A stretch of DNA of 64,000 bases from Bacteroides intestinalis (GTDB lineage: Bacteria > Bacteroidota > Bacteroidia > Bacteroidales > Bacteroidaceae): positions 186,001-250,000 of the forward strand of contig NZ_QRZF01000004.1 of the NCBI RefSeq assembly GCF_003464595.1, written 5' to 3'. Shown in pieces: positions 8,766-17,489 of this stretch (the stretch's first letter is position 1; each line of letters opens with the position of its first letter). The notes below the pieces were generated by a model. It ran no database searches, had not been told where the DNA came from, and saw only the letters and a program-made list of their open reading frames with translations. A program made the position numbers and the translations under genes.

Positions 8766-10458
8766 AGCATTCCAACAACATCTGGTTTACCGAACCACCC
8801 GGAGGTGTCATCGGCAATACATTGCCTTCTTCCATAACGCAGGCTTCCAACAGGAACGGACCATCCGTAGCAAGCATTTCCTCTATTGCACCTTTCAGCT
8901 CTTCACGTGTCATTACACGGCGCGAAGGAATGTCGTAGGCAGAAGCTATCTTCATATAATCCGGATTCAGCATCGGAGTAAACGAATAGCGACGATTGAA
9001 GAACATCGCTTGCCACTGGCGTACATTACCCAGGAAGTTATTATTCAGCAAGATCATCTTAACAGGAGCCTTCTGTTCCATAATGGTTCCCATCTCCTGA
9101 ATGTTCATTTGCAGACCACCATCACCCATAAATACACATACAGTGCGGTCGGGAGCTCCGAAAGTAGCACCGATTGCTGCGGGAAGTCCGAAGCCCATTG
9201 TACCCAACCCACCGGAAGTTACAATGCTACGTTCCTTACTATACTTAAAGTAACGGGCAGACATCATCTGATTCTGACCAACATCAGTAACCAATACAGC
9301 TTCATGATTCGTTGTCTCACTTACGGCACGGATCACTTCTCCCATACTCAAAGATTTACTTGCCGGATGCAATTCAGGACGGATCACTTTTTCTTCCTCT
9401 ACTTTCTCGTAAGGCAAGAAACTATCCAACCATTCCTGGTGAGTAGCAGGTTTCAGAAGTGCCGTAACGGCAGCAAGGGTTTCCTTGCAATCGCCCAATA
9501 CGGCAATGTCCGTCTTTACATTCTTATCTATCTCAGCAGGGTCTATATCGAAATGAATGATTTTCGCCTGTTTGGCATACGTATCCAACTTTCCGGTTAC
9601 ACGGTCGTCAAAGCGCATACCTACGGCGATAAGTACATCGCACTTATTCGTATTGATATTCGGTCCCAAGTTACCGTGCATCCCCAGCATACCTTTATTT
9701 AAAGGATGTGCAGTAGGCAAAGCAGAGAGTCCCAACAGTGTACAACCGGCAGGTATTCCGGCTTTTTCTATGAAAGCGCGTAGTTCCTGTTGTGCATCAC
9801 CTAACTCAACACCCTGTCCTACCAATACCAATGGACGTTCAGCGCTATTGATCAGTTCAGCAGCCTGGCTCACAGCCTCTTCATCCATTTCGGGAACAGG
9901 CTGGTAACTACGGATGTAATCCAACTTGGCAGGAGCATATTCACTTTTCTCTACTTGTGCATTCTTGGCAAAGTCCAATACTACAGGACCGGGACGACCG
10001 CTTTTTGCAACATAGAAAGCGCGGGCTACAGCCCAAGGCACATCTTCGGCACTACGAATCTGATAGCTCCACTTCGTGATAGGCTGCGTAATACCTACCA
10101 GGTCAACTTCCTGGAAAGCATCCGTCCCAAGGAATCCCGTACCTACCTGACCGGCAATTACTACCAAAGGGGTACTGTCTATCATTGCATCTGCGATACC
10201 TGTTATCGTATTCGTCGCTCCGGGACCACTCGTCACCAGGCAGACACCTACTTCGCCTGATACGCGGGCAAAACCTTGCGCGGCATGAGTAGCACCCTGT
10301 TCGTGTCGAACCAAGATGTGGTTCAATGTCTTCCGATGGTCGTATAAAGCGTCAAATACCGGCATGATGGAGCCACCCGGATATCCGAAAATGGTCTTTA
10401 CTCCCTGATGTTCCAAGGAACGCATCAATGCTTCAGCGCCTGTTATTATATCTTTCAT
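8764..10458 (-). CDS. ilvB: Acetolactate synthase, large catalytic subunit
   Basis: The protein of about 564 residues is a thiamine-diphosphate enzyme condensing two pyruvates, or pyruvate with 2-oxobutyrate. The N-terminal TPP pyrimidine domain has IFGYPGGSIMPVFDALYD, RHEQGATHAAQGFAR and TSGPGATNTITGIADAM. The central domain binds FAD in the family. The C-terminal TPP-pyrophosphate motif is GDGGLQMNIQEMG followed by LLNNNFLGNVRQWQ. I prefer the ATG at 10458 (MKDIITGAEALM). A TTG five codons upstream at 10473 is also possible. The ilvD stop is 49 bp before the chosen start, and the gap carries an ACTCTCA heptamer repeat. Confidence 0.95.
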   Translation of the reverse strand: MKDIITGAEALMRSLEHQGVKTIFGYPGGSIMPVFDALYDHRKTLNHILVRHEQGATHAAQGFARVSGEVGVCLVTSGPGATNTITGIADAMIDSTPLVVIAGQVGTGFLGTDAFQEVDLVGITQPITKWSYQIRSAEDVPWAVARAFYVAKSGRPGPVVLDFAKNAQVEKSEYAPAKLDYIRSYQPVPEMDEEAVSQAAELINSAERPLVLVGQGVELGDAQQELRAFIEKAGIPAGCTLLGLSALPTAHPLNKGMLGMHGNLGPNINTNKCDVLIAVGMRFDDRVTGKLDTYAKQAKIIHFDIDPAEIDKNVKTDIAVLGDCKETLAAVTALLKPATHQEWLDSFLPYEKVEEEKVIRPELHPASKSLSMGEVIRAVSETTNHEAVLVTDVGQNQMMSARYFKYSKERSIVTSGGLGTMGFGLPAAIGATFGAPDRTVCVFMGDGGLQMNIQEMGTIMEQKAPVKMILLNNNFLGNVRQWQAMFFNRRYSFTPMLNPDYMKIASAYDIPSRRVMTREELKGAIEEMLATDGPFLLEACVMEEGNVLPMTPPGGSVNQMLLEC

Positions 10459-10477
10459 CTCTTCTATTTTCAAGTTA

Positions 10478-10512
10478 AACTCTCAATTCTCAACTCTCCA
10501 CTCTCAACTAAA
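10478..10512. repeat. Heptamer repeat between ilvD and ilvB
   Basis: AACTCTC, AATTCTC, AACTCTC, CACTCTC and AACTAAA follow in an exact 7-bp period. The ilvD stop codon (10508-10510) lies inside the last unit. No complementary arm is visible, unlike the palindromic members of this class. Confidence 0.7.
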
Positions 10513-12307
10513 TCAGTCTCACTGCACCCTTATCGGCAGAACTTACCATGCTGGCATATGCCTTCAGGCTCTTTGAGACTTCGCGTTGACGGGTGACGGG
10601 AGTCATCGGGCGGGCTGCCAGTTCCTCATCCGTCAGTTTGACGTTGATAGCACGTCCGGGAATATCAATCTCGATGATGTCACCATCCTGAATCTTACCG
10701 ATATTACCTCCAGCAGCCGCTTCGGGAGAAATATGTCCGATACTCAATCCTGACGTACCGCCACTGAAACGGCCGTCCGTAATCAGTGCACATTCCTTGC
10801 CCAGATGGCGCGATTTGATATAAGAAGTCGGATAGAGCATTTCCTGCATACCGGGACCGCCTTTCGGGCCTTCGTGTGTAATGACCACAACATCACCGCT
10901 GACCACTTTCCCAGCAAGGATGCCATCGCAAGCAGCGTCTTGTGAATCGAACACTTTAGCAGGACCCGTAAATTTCCAGATGCTTTCATCCACACCTGCC
11001 GTTTTCACTACACAACCATCCTGAGCAATATTACCTTTCAGTACTGCCAGACCACCGTCTTTGCTATAAGCATGTTCCAGATCGCGAATGCAACCTCCGG
11101 CACGGTCAGTATCCAATTCTTTATAATAGACATCCTGCGAACCCAGTACCAGATTGAACTTTCCGGCAGCAGCGCTCTTATATTTCTTCACAGCTTCTTC
11201 GCAAACATTCGGGCTGGTAATACCGTATTTGTCGATTACATCCGCCAGCGTCATACCGTCTACACGCTTTACGTTCGTATCGACTAATCCGCCTTTGGCA
11301 AGCTCGCTCATGATAGCGATGATGCCTCCGGCACGATTTACGTCTTGAATGTGATACTTCTGAGTATTCGGGGCAACCTTACACAGACAGGGAGTCTTAC
11401 GTGACAGCATATCGATGTCATCCATACTGAAATCTGCCTCTGCCTCGTGCGCTACAGCCAAGAGGTGAAGCACTGTGTTGGTAGAACCACCCATCGCAAT
11501 ATCCAGCGTCATGGCATTCAAAAAAGCCTGACGGGTAGCGATGCTACGGGGAAGCACACTGTCATCCCCATCTTCATAATATTTATAAGCATTTTCAACA
11601 ATCAGTTTGGCAGCATCCTTGAACAGTTGCGTGCGATTGGCATGAGTAGCTACAATCGTACCATTACCCGGCAATGCCAGTCCGATAGCTTCGTTCAGAC
11701 AGTTCATCGAGTTAGCGGTAAACATACCGGAACAACAACCACAAGAAGGACAAGCATGTTGTTCTATCTGAGCCACATCGGCATCACTTACACTTTCATC
11801 AGCCGACTTAATCATAGCATCGATCAAATCCAGATGCTGACCGTTCCATTCGCCGGCTTCCATCGGTCCGCCTGAAACGAATACAGTAGGGATATTAAGG
11901 CGCATTGCTGCCATCAACATACCCGGAGTAATCTTGTCGCAGTTACTGATGCAAACCATCGCATCCGCTTTATGCGCATTCACCATATACTCTACGCTGT
12001 CGGCAATGATGTCACGTGAAGGAAGCGAATAAAGCATTCCATCATGTCCCATCGCAATACCATCGTCAATGGCAATCGTGTTGAATTCGGCAGCAAAACA
12101 TCCCAGCTTCTCAATCTCAGCTTTCACCTGTTGTCCGATTTCGTGCAGATGCACATGTCCCGGGACAAACTGTGTAAATGAGTTGACAATTGCGATAATA
12201 GGTTTTCCTAATTGCTCTTTCTTCATGCCATTTGCCATCCACAACGCACGAGCCCCTGCCATACGGCGGCCTTGCGTGCTGAACGAACTGCGTAATTGGT
12301 GTTTCAT
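10508..12307 (-). CDS. ilvD: Dihydroxy-acid dehydratase
   Basis: The 599-residue Fe-S enzyme dehydrates dihydroxy-isovalerate and dihydroxy-methylvalerate to the 2-oxo acids that are aminated to valine and isoleucine. Cluster cysteines are visible in [14 protein letters not shown] and [13 protein letters not shown]. Other family motifs are [35 protein letters not shown] and [13 protein letters not shown] [15 protein letters not shown]. The start at 12307 ([19 protein letters not shown]) is set by an AGGAG eight bases upstream. A TTG two codons earlier is in frame but poorly placed. It is the first structural gene of the ilv operon, directly after the attenuator. Confidence 0.96.
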   Translation of the reverse strand: MKHQLRSSFSTQGRRMAGARALWMANGMKKEQLGKPIIAIVNSFTQFVPGHVHLHEIGQQVKAEIEKLGCFAAEFNTIAIDDGIAMGHDGMLYSLPSRDIIADSVEYMVNAHKADAMVCISNCDKITPGMLMAAMRLNIPTVFVSGGPMEAGEWNGQHLDLIDAMIKSADESVSDADVAQIEQHACPSCGCCSGMFTANSMNCLNEAIGLALPGNGTIVATHANRTQLFKDAAKLIVENAYKYYEDGDDSVLPRSIATRQAFLNAMTLDIAMGGSTNTVLHLLAVAHEAEADFSMDDIDMLSRKTPCLCKVAPNTQKYHIQDVNRAGGIIAIMSELAKGGLVDTNVKRVDGMTLADVIDKYGITSPNVCEEAVKKYKSAAAGKFNLVLGSQDVYYKELDTDRAGGCIRDLEHAYSKDGGLAVLKGNIAQDGCVVKTAGVDESIWKFTGPAKVFDSQDAACDGILAGKVVSGDVVVITHEGPKGGPGMQEMLYPTSYIKSRHLGKECALITDGRFSGGTSGLSIGHISPEAAAGGNIGKIQDGDIIEIDIPGRAINVKLTDEELAARPMTPVTRQREVSKSLKAYASMVSSADKGAVRLI

Positions 12308-12331
12308 CTTCAAATCTCCTTTTAATTAAAA

Positions 12332-12360
12332 AGCCTTCCTCACATATGGTGAGAAAGGCT
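12332..12360 (-). terminator. ilv attenuator terminator hairpin
   Basis: On the minus strand AGCCTTTCTCAC (12360-12349) pairs with GTGAGGAAGGCT (12343-12332), a 12-bp stem with one GU pair and a 5-nt loop, followed by TTTTTAATT. It sits 12 bp before the ilvD ribosome-binding site, inside the leader transcript. Its 5' arm can instead pair with GTGAGAAAGG at 12407-12398, which overlaps the stop codon of the leader peptide. Confidence 0.88.
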
Positions 12361-12397
12361 CCTAAATTGATATCTTAACGTACGAATACATACACAA

Positions 12398-12407
12398 CCT
12401 TTCTCAC
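12398..12407 (-). promoter_or_regulatory. ilv antiterminator strand
   Basis: GTGAGAAAGG on the minus strand is an exact complement of CCTTTCTCAC in the 5' arm of the terminator at 12332-12360. It begins at the TGA of the leader peptide. A ribosome finishing the peptide would cover it and allow termination. A ribosome stalled on the Ile/Val codons upstream would leave it free to block the terminator. Confidence 0.8.
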
Positions 12408-12478
12408 GCTCTTGATTCCAGGACCACGACGCGAATAATATGCAGGACTGCCAGGTTAATAGATGTATGTAAGTTCAT
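12404..12478 (-). CDS. ilv operon leader peptide (24 residues)
   Basis: An ATG at 12478 opens a 24-codon frame ending in TGA at 12404-12406. The peptide starts MNLHTS and contains LAVLHIIRVVVL, giving four Leu, three Ile and four Val in 24 residues, with Ile-Ile and Val-Val-Val-Leu runs close to the end. This is what transcription attenuation of a branched-chain operon requires: scarcity of charged Ile, Val or Leu tRNA stalls the ribosome in the control codons. The peptide itself probably has no function. It lies about 35 nt after the expected transcription start and is followed by the antiterminator and terminator. The composition plus the matching RNA strands make chance unlikely. Confidence 0.88.
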   Translation of the reverse strand: MNLHTSINLAVLHIIRVVVLESRA

Positions 12479-12514
12479 AACTTTATTTACTTTACTGTTT
12501 TCGTTAATCGTGCT

Positions 12515-12546
12515 GCAAAGGTAAGGGCTTTTTTATAAACTCCAAA
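12515..12546 (-). promoter_or_regulatory. ilv operon promoter
   Basis: On the minus strand TTTG (12546-12543) is followed after 19 bp by TACCTTTGC (12523-12515), a full match to the Bacteroides sigma-ABfr promoter. Transcription would begin near 12508, about 30 nt before the leader-peptide ATG. Confidence 0.8.
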
Positions 12547-12737
12547 CAATTTGAAGAAAAAAATGAGATTATTATGATTAATCGTAAGAAAACCCCGCAT
12601 TAAAATCTTATTTTATCACTTATTCAAGGCAAATCTGAGTAATTCGCTACCATGAACAGGAATTATTCAAGAGGGTTCGAAGCATTTAATAATCTGAAAA
12701 TTACAAGAGCTTACTCATTCGCCAACTAAATTATTCG

Positions 12738-12745
12738 TATCTTTG
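12738..12745 (+). promoter_or_regulatory. -7 box for the SlyD-type gene
   Basis: TATCTTTG matches TAnnTTTG, 57 bp before the ATG at 12802. No clear TTTG is seen at the -33 position, so support is partial. Confidence 0.45.
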
Positions 12746-12801
12746 TCCTTTCCAAAAAGAAAAAACAGGAATTACTAACTTAAAACAGTAGGAATATATC
12801 A

Positions 12802-13395
12802 ATGGAAACAGTAGAAAACAAGTACATTACCGTAGCTTATAAATTATACGCTATAGAAGATGGTGAAAAAGATTTCACCGAAGAAGCCACCGCAGAACAC
12901 CCTTTCCAATTCATTTCCGGTCTGGGTCTGACTTTAGAGTCTTTCGAAGATCAGGTGAAAAGTCTGAAAGCAGGTGATAAGTTTGATTTCACAATCGCTT
13001 GTGCAGATGCTTACGGTGACTTTGACGAAGAACATGTAATCGACCTTCCGAAGCAAATCTTTGAAGTAGATGGTAAATTCGATAACGAACGTATTGTAGC
13101 CGGTAACGTAGTGCCTTTGATGACCTCTGAAGGTCAGCGTATCAACGGAACCGTACAAGAAATAAAAGCAGACGTAGTGGTAATGGATATGAATCACCCC
13201 TTGGCAGGTTGCGACCTGAACTTTGTAGGTGAAGTAATAGAAAGCCGCCCGGCAACCAATGAAGAATTAGCTGAAATCGCTCGTATGATGAGCGGTGGTG
13301 GATGTAGTTGCGGTTGCGATAGCTGTGGTGACGATTGCGGCGACGGATGCGGCGATCACGATCACCAGGGATGCGGATGCGGATGCAATCATTAA
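12802..13395 (+). CDS. FKBP-type peptidyl-prolyl isomerase, SlyD-like, with Cys/His metal-binding tail
   Basis: The 197-residue protein has the SlyD layout. An FKBP core (about 5-70 and 120-160) with YKLYAIEDGEKDFTEEA, FISGLGLTLESFEDQVKSLKAGD and HPLAGCDLNFVGEV is interrupted by an insert-in-flap chaperone domain (about 70-120). The last 30 residues are a metal-binding tail rich in Cys, His, Gly and Asp (GGGCSCGCDSCGDD onward). SlyD speeds prolyl isomerisation, acts as a chaperone and delivers nickel in other bacteria. No hydrogenase or urease genes are nearby to name a client. It stands alone; a palindromic heptamer repeat begins right after its stop. Confidence 0.92.
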   Translation: METVENKYITVAYKLYAIEDGEKDFTEEATAEHPFQFISGLGLTLESFEDQVKSLKAGDKFDFTIACADAYGDFDEEHVIDLPKQIFEVDGKFDNERIVAGNVVPLMTSEGQRINGTVQEIKADVVVMDMNHPLAGCDLNFVGEVIESRPATNEELAEIARMMSGGGCSCGCDSCGDDCGDGCGDHDHQGCGCGCNH

Positions 13396-13488
13396 GATAG
13401 TGATTAACGGTAAGTGATTAGTGATTAGCATGCTACGCTATTATGCTGCACAGTTTCCAATCACTAATCACTCACCACTAATCACTAT
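13396..13488. repeat. Palindromic heptamer repeat, same TTAGTGA word as at 968
   Basis: The left arm (13396-13428) has AGTGATTA units and the right arm (13457-13488) the complement (AATCACTAATCAC and onward). The loop contains GCTACGCTATTATGCTGC, which can pair within itself. It fills the gap between two convergent genes and contains the TAG stop of the minus-strand gene (13485-13487). Confidence 0.85.
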
Positions 13489-14768
13489 TTCCCCGTCATT
13501 ATCTCCAGTACCAATTTATCCGTTTCATTCATTCCTTTCGACCCTATCTTGGTCAGATTACGGATACTTTGATCCACATCTTCATCAATAATACCTTCTA
13601 CAGAAGTTACACAACGGTTTTCCATAGCCATGATGGCAGAAAGAACAGCGGTAGATACACCGGTGGTTACTTTTAACGCACAGCTGGGCTTCGCACCGTC
13701 ACAAATCATACCCGTAAGGTTGGCTATCATATTCTGAACGGCATAAGCCACTTGATCGTAAGTTCCCCCCATCAACCAGGTAATACCGCAACTGGAACCT
13801 GTAGCAGCAACCACACAGCCGCATAAAGCAGACAAACGTCCCAAACTTTGTTTAATGTAGATCACCGTCAGATGGCTCAACATCAGAGCACGTATCAGTT
13901 CTTCTTCTGATTTATCATTTTCTTCAGCGAAGACAAGTACAGGCAAAGTAGCAGATATACCTTGATTCCCACTGCCGGAATTGCTCATTACCGGAATCAT
14001 AGCCCCTGCCATACGAGCATCACAGGCACCTGATGTATAAGACAAGATATGTGAGAAGACACTATCTCCCATCACTTTATGTTCATAAGTGCCACGCAAC
14101 ATTTTACCCAGACCATGGCCATAATTGCCTTCAAAAGAACGTTCGGCAGCCGCCTTATTCAAGCGGGCTGTTTCAAGAATAAAGCTGATCTCATCCAGCG
14201 GAGTATTCAGAGCAAAATCATAAACTTTACGTAAAGTCAGTTCCAGGCATTCTTCTTCTTTTTCACAACTTGCCGTATGTTGTTTCTGAAATTGAACTTC
14301 TCCGTTACGTTCTATATATATAAAGGTGGTATGTCCTCCGGCAATCACAGCTGTTGCTTTATCATCTCCGGCCTCACAGCATACTTCAATATATAATTTC
14401 TCTTCAATATTCTCTTTCAACGAAATATGAATGCGCTTTTCCTCAATGAAACGTTTCCCCTCTCCCACTACATCAGGCGTACTGTCTTTTAACACCTCCA
14501 ACTGATATTCTGATTTTCCTATCAGCGCTCCCAAGGCAATAGCAATGGGTAAGCCAATCATTCCGGTACCCGGAATGCCCACTCCCATAGCGTTTTTTAG
14601 AATATTAGCACTTAGCAACACATTTATTCTTTCCGGTTTTGTCTCCAGTGTTTCTGTTGCTTTAGCTACGCACAATGCCACTGCAATGGGTTCTGTACAC
14701 CCAATAGCCGGCACCACTTCCTGATGTATCAGGTCGATTATCCGTTTTCTCTCCGTTTCCGTTATCAT
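13485..14768 (-). CDS. L-cysteine desulfidase-like protein (UPF0597/YhaM family)
   Basis: The 427-residue protein matches the UPF0597 family, related to the alpha chain of Fe-S L-serine dehydratase. Diagnostic segments are EVVPAIGCTEPIAVAL, the central SGSGNQGISATLPV and the cysteine motifs GSSCGITWLMGG and GMICDGAKPSCALK, likely [4Fe-4S] ligands. Characterised members split L-cysteine into pyruvate, ammonia and sulfide. Here that activity is inferred. I start at ATG 14768 (MITETERKRIIDLIHQ); the GTG at 14792 would add eight residues. It is divergent from the lipoprotein gene at 14901, and both -7 regions lie in the same short interval. Confidence 0.88.
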   Translation of the reverse strand: MITETERKRIIDLIHQEVVPAIGCTEPIAVALCVAKATETLETKPERINVLLSANILKNAMGVGIPGTGMIGLPIAIALGALIGKSEYQLEVLKDSTPDVVGEGKRFIEEKRIHISLKENIEEKLYIEVCCEAGDDKATAVIAGGHTTFIYIERNGEVQFQKQHTASCEKEEECLELTLRKVYDFALNTPLDEISFILETARLNKAAAERSFEGNYGHGLGKMLRGTYEHKVMGDSVFSHILSYTSGACDARMAGAMIPVMSNSGSGNQGISATLPVLVFAEENDKSEEELIRALMLSHLTVIYIKQSLGRLSALCGCVVAATGSSCGITWLMGGTYDQVAYAVQNMIANLTGMICDGAKPSCALKVTTGVSTAVLSAIMAMENRCVTSVEGIIDEDVDQSIRNLTKIGSKGMNETDKLVLEIMTGK

Positions 14769-14820
14769 TATTTCACTGATTTTAATGGACACAAATTTAG
14801 AAAAAATGTTTTTAATACGT

Positions 14821-14862
14821 GCGCAAAGTCTTCTATTTCAAAAAAGAAACTTAACTTTGCGC
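14821..14862. promoter_or_regulatory. Divergent promoter region with inverted ACTTTGCGC boxes
   Basis: TAACTTTGC at 14852-14860 is a full -7 match for the plus-strand lipoprotein gene. The mirror sequence GCGCAAAGT at 14821-14829 gives GACTTTGCGC for the minus-strand gene, a weaker -7 match lacking the TA. Together they form a 9-bp inverted repeat around a 24-bp spacer. Confidence 0.55.
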
Positions 14863-14900
14863 CCGAGTTTTACATTATTAATAACCAAAAACTGAATTAA

Positions 14901-16040
14901 ATGAAGATTAAAACGCTAACCTCGTGTTTCTTTTTGGCATTTGCCATATCTTCTTGTATACAAGACGAAGCGCTTAATTCTGAAGCGGCCATTGATGGTT
15001 GTACGGGTGCAGATGTGCAGCTGGCCAATATTAATGCGAATGAAAAAATAGTCGATGTATATGTACATAAAGGTGCAGACCTCACTAAACAAGAACTAAA
15101 ATTTACTCTACCGGAAGGAGCTACCATCAAACCCAACAATAGCAGAGACGGAGATACCGGAGATTTCTATAACTTCAGTGAAGAGGGTAATTCACGCTCA
15201 TTTACAGTAACATCTGAAAATGGTGAATTCAAGCCCACTTATACCATAAATATTAAACCAACAGAACTGCCAACAGTTTATCACTTTGAGGACTTACTGG
15301 TTGCGGAAAACACTCCCTATCATATCCTCTACGAATTTGCTCCAAGTACTTCACAGGGAATATCAAAGGTACTACAATGGTCCAGTGGAAATCCAGGCTT
15401 TGCGCTAACAGGAATGGCCAAGAGTCCTATCGATTATCCTACCGTACGATCAGAGAATGGATACAGTGGCAAATGTGTCAAATTAGAAACCAGAGATACC
15501 GGCAGTTTCGGTTCAATGGTAAAGATGTATATTGCTGCCGGTAATCTGTTCATTGGTAATTTTGATGTAACCAAAGCATTGGCAGGACAAGAAGGTGCTC
15601 TCAAAGCAACCACTTTCGGTTTTCAATTCTATAAGCATCCTAAAACATTAAAAGGATATTATAAATACAAAGCCGGTCCTGTTTATACAGAAAACAATCA
15701 ACCACAAAGTGGTGTAAAGGATAGATTCGATATCTATGCCATTATGTATGAAGCTGATGATAACTCATTCATGCTGGATGGTACCAATGCCAAAACTTCC
15801 AATAAGCTTGTATATCTGGCACAGATAAAAGCAGATGCAGCTGTAGAAACAGATCAATGGACCGAATTTAGTTTACCGTTCGAACCCCAAAATAACAAGT
15901 CTATTGATGAGCAAAAGCTTCAAAATGGGAAATACAAACTTGGCATCATTTTCTCTTCCAGTATAGATGGTGACCGCTTCAAAGGTGCAGTAGGTAGCAC
16001 ACTTTATATAGACGAAGTAGAATTGATTTGTGAGGACTAA
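14901..16040 (+). CDS. PCMD-domain surface lipoprotein
   Basis: The 379-residue protein starts with a lipoprotein signal (FLAFAISSCIQDE, Cys about 19). After an N-terminal beta-sandwich-like domain (about 35-110, including EKIVDVYVHKGADLTKQEL) comes a PCMD domain (putative carbohydrate metabolism domain). Its features are GKCVKLETRDTGSFGSMV, LFIGNFDVTKAL, FGFQFYKHPKTLKGYYKYK, and the end GDRFKGAVGSTLYIDEVEL. The domain resembles carbohydrate-binding jelly rolls; no ligand is known. It is followed 14 bp later by an outer-membrane barrel gene, so the two probably form an operon. The C-terminal domain is shared with the 651-residue protein at 18064-20019 and with the remnant at 16944-17420. Confidence 0.85.
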   Translation: MKIKTLTSCFFLAFAISSCIQDEALNSEAAIDGCTGADVQLANINANEKIVDVYVHKGADLTKQELKFTLPEGATIKPNNSRDGDTGDFYNFSEEGNSRSFTVTSENGEFKPTYTINIKPTELPTVYHFEDLLVAENTPYHILYEFAPSTSQGISKVLQWSSGNPGFALTGMAKSPIDYPTVRSENGYSGKCVKLETRDTGSFGSMVKMYIAAGNLFIGNFDVTKALAGQEGALKATTFGFQFYKHPKTLKGYYKYKAGPVYTENNQPQSGVKDRFDIYAIMYEADDNSFMLDGTNAKTSNKLVYLAQIKADAAVETDQWTEFSLPFEPQNNKSIDEQKLQNGKYKLGIIFSSSIDGDRFKGAVGSTLYIDEVELICED

Positions 16041-16054
16041 AAACGAAAATAATT

Positions 16055-16843
16055 ATGAAGAAATATAACGTTATTTTTATAGCATTCCTGCTGGCTATAG
16101 TGGGAAGCATATCTGTAAAAGCGCAGGAAGATAGAACTCACAGTATCACCCAATCCTACCTCCGTGGATGGGAATATTCTTTAAAAGCAGGATTCAGTAT
16201 TGGTGGCACTGCCCCCCTACCATTACCTGAAGAAATACGTAAAATAGATAGCTATGTCCCCAGCATGACGATCTCTATCGAAGGAAATGCAACAAAATGG
16301 CTCGATGAAAAAAAATTATGGGGATTAACTTTGGGATTACGTCTGGAAACTAAGAATATGACAACAGAAGCTACCGTCAAAAACTATGGTATGAAGATTA
16401 TCAATACTAATGGCGGTGAGTTGGAAGGTCTGTGGACTGGAGGCGTAAAAACCAAAGTAAAGAACTCCTATCTTACTGTCCCTGTCCTTGCTAACTATAA
16501 GGTCAGCAAACGCTGGAAACTCGTAGCCGGACCTTATTTTTCTTATTTACTGGAAGGGGATTTCTCCGGTCATGTCTACGAAGGACACCTCCGTACTCCT
16601 GATGCAACAGGCTCACGTGTAGACTTTAGTGGAGAAAGTGTTGCAACCTATGATTTCTCTGATGATCTTCGCAAGTTTCAATGGGGTATACAATTCGGTG
16701 GAGAATGGAAGGCTTTCAAACATCTGAATGTCTATGCTGACTTAACTTGGGGCTTGAATGATATCTTCAAGAAAGACTTCAATACTATTAGCTTTGCCAT
16801 GTATCCTATTTATCTGAATGTAGGATTTGGATATTCATTCTAA
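16055..16843 (+). CDS. Outer-membrane beta-barrel protein
   Basis: The 262-residue protein has a signal peptide ending KAQ and then alternating beta strands typical of the OMP_b-brl_2 family, such as SLKAGFSIGGTAPLP, LWGLTLGLRLETKNM, YLTVPVLANYKVSKRWKLVA and a C-terminal strand ending in aromatic YSF. It should insert as a small barrel in the outer membrane. It probably forms a two-gene operon with the PCMD lipoprotein just upstream, which suggests a surface pair; a direct interaction is inference. A perfect 15-bp hairpin follows. Confidence 0.88.
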   Translation: MKKYNVIFIAFLLAIVGSISVKAQEDRTHSITQSYLRGWEYSLKAGFSIGGTAPLPLPEEIRKIDSYVPSMTISIEGNATKWLDEKKLWGLTLGLRLETKNMTTEATVKNYGMKIINTNGGELEGLWTGGVKTKVKNSYLTVPVLANYKVSKRWKLVAGPYFSYLLEGDFSGHVYEGHLRTPDATGSRVDFSGESVATYDFSDDLRKFQWGIQFGGEWKAFKHLNVYADLTWGLNDIFKKDFNTISFAMYPIYLNVGFGYSF

Positions 16844-16867
16844 AAAGGATTTAGAACTTATTTCAAT

Positions 16868-16914
16868 AAGAGAAAGCCAGAACTCAATCCCATGATTGTT
16901 TCTGGCTTTCTCTT
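16868..16914 (+). terminator. Terminator after the PCMD/barrel operon
   Basis: AAGAGAAAGCCAGAA (16868-16882) and TTCTGGCTTTCTCTT (16900-16914) pair perfectly over 15 bp around a 17-nt loop. Confidence 0.8.
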
Positions 16915-16943
16915 TCAAATTCTGTTTATATTCTCCAAGTATT

Positions 16944-17420
16944 TCAAAACCATCTATAAATTAAGGTACTATTCACCGCACCTTTGAAAACAGCTCCTTG
17001 CTTGAGGAATGGATGATTTATCCACAATATCTATGTTCCCCTGAACATTCTTTTTATCAGAGCCATCTACATAGTTGTCTCCAGAAGGATATTTATGAAC
17101 CTCCTTAAAGTTCAAAAGCTTCTTCTCATAAGGAGATACCAGATTCTATAGAATTTAACAGGTATTGCGCACAAAGTCTCGAAAGCGCTAGTATATAAAA
17201 TACCTGAAGTCATGGCAGAAGTCAACCCAAAGCTCACGTTTTTGTATACACAGTTATCAACTTGGAGGAAAACCACCACAACCGTCCTTTTCTTCTACAA
17301 CAAAGGAACTGCAGGGTAACAATGATCGATGCAACAATTGCAACTATCGGCTTTAAAGCTTTCAAATCATCCTCTTCAGCAGCAGCGTTCACTTCAAAAG
17401 TAATTGCCATTTCCCAACCA
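16944..17420 (-). pseudogene. Decayed PCMD lipoprotein gene
   Basis: On the minus strand, 17250-17420 reads ITFEVNAAAEEDDLKALKP, close to VVFFVKPEATEDQLKSLVP in the intact protein at 18064-20019. The 3' end reads GAVFKGAVNSTLIY before a stop at 16944-16946, matching GDRFKGAVGSTLYID at the end of the 14901 protein. The middle (KKLLNFKEVHKYPSGDNYV and beyond) does not align clearly, and the pieces lie in different frames. I read this as a shortened, frameshifted paralogue. The outline is confident, the exact borders are not. Confidence 0.6.
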
Positions 17421-17425
17421 CAGCA

Positions 17426-17467
17426 AAACAAAAGAGGATGTACTCATTAGTACATCCTCTTTTGTTT
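17426..17467. terminator. Perfect 19-bp hairpin, bidirectional terminator
   Basis: AAACAAAAGAGGATGTACT (17426-17444), loop CATT, and AGTACATCCTCTTTTGTTT (17449-17467) pair without a mismatch. T-rich ends on both strands suit termination of the minus-strand lipoprotein gene ending at 17490. Confidence 0.85.
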
Positions 17468-17489
17468 ATTATAATATACGTTTGCCGAA

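Noticed and set aside
9010..9702. 230-residue open frame on the plus strand
   Set aside because: It lies wholly antisense to ilvB, has no family signature and no ribosome-binding site. It is a shadow of the coding strand's codon bias.
17234..17431. Small 65-residue membrane-like protein on the minus strand
   Set aside because: The first half aligns with a domain of the 651-residue lipoprotein and the rest is out of frame. It is part of the PCMD remnant.
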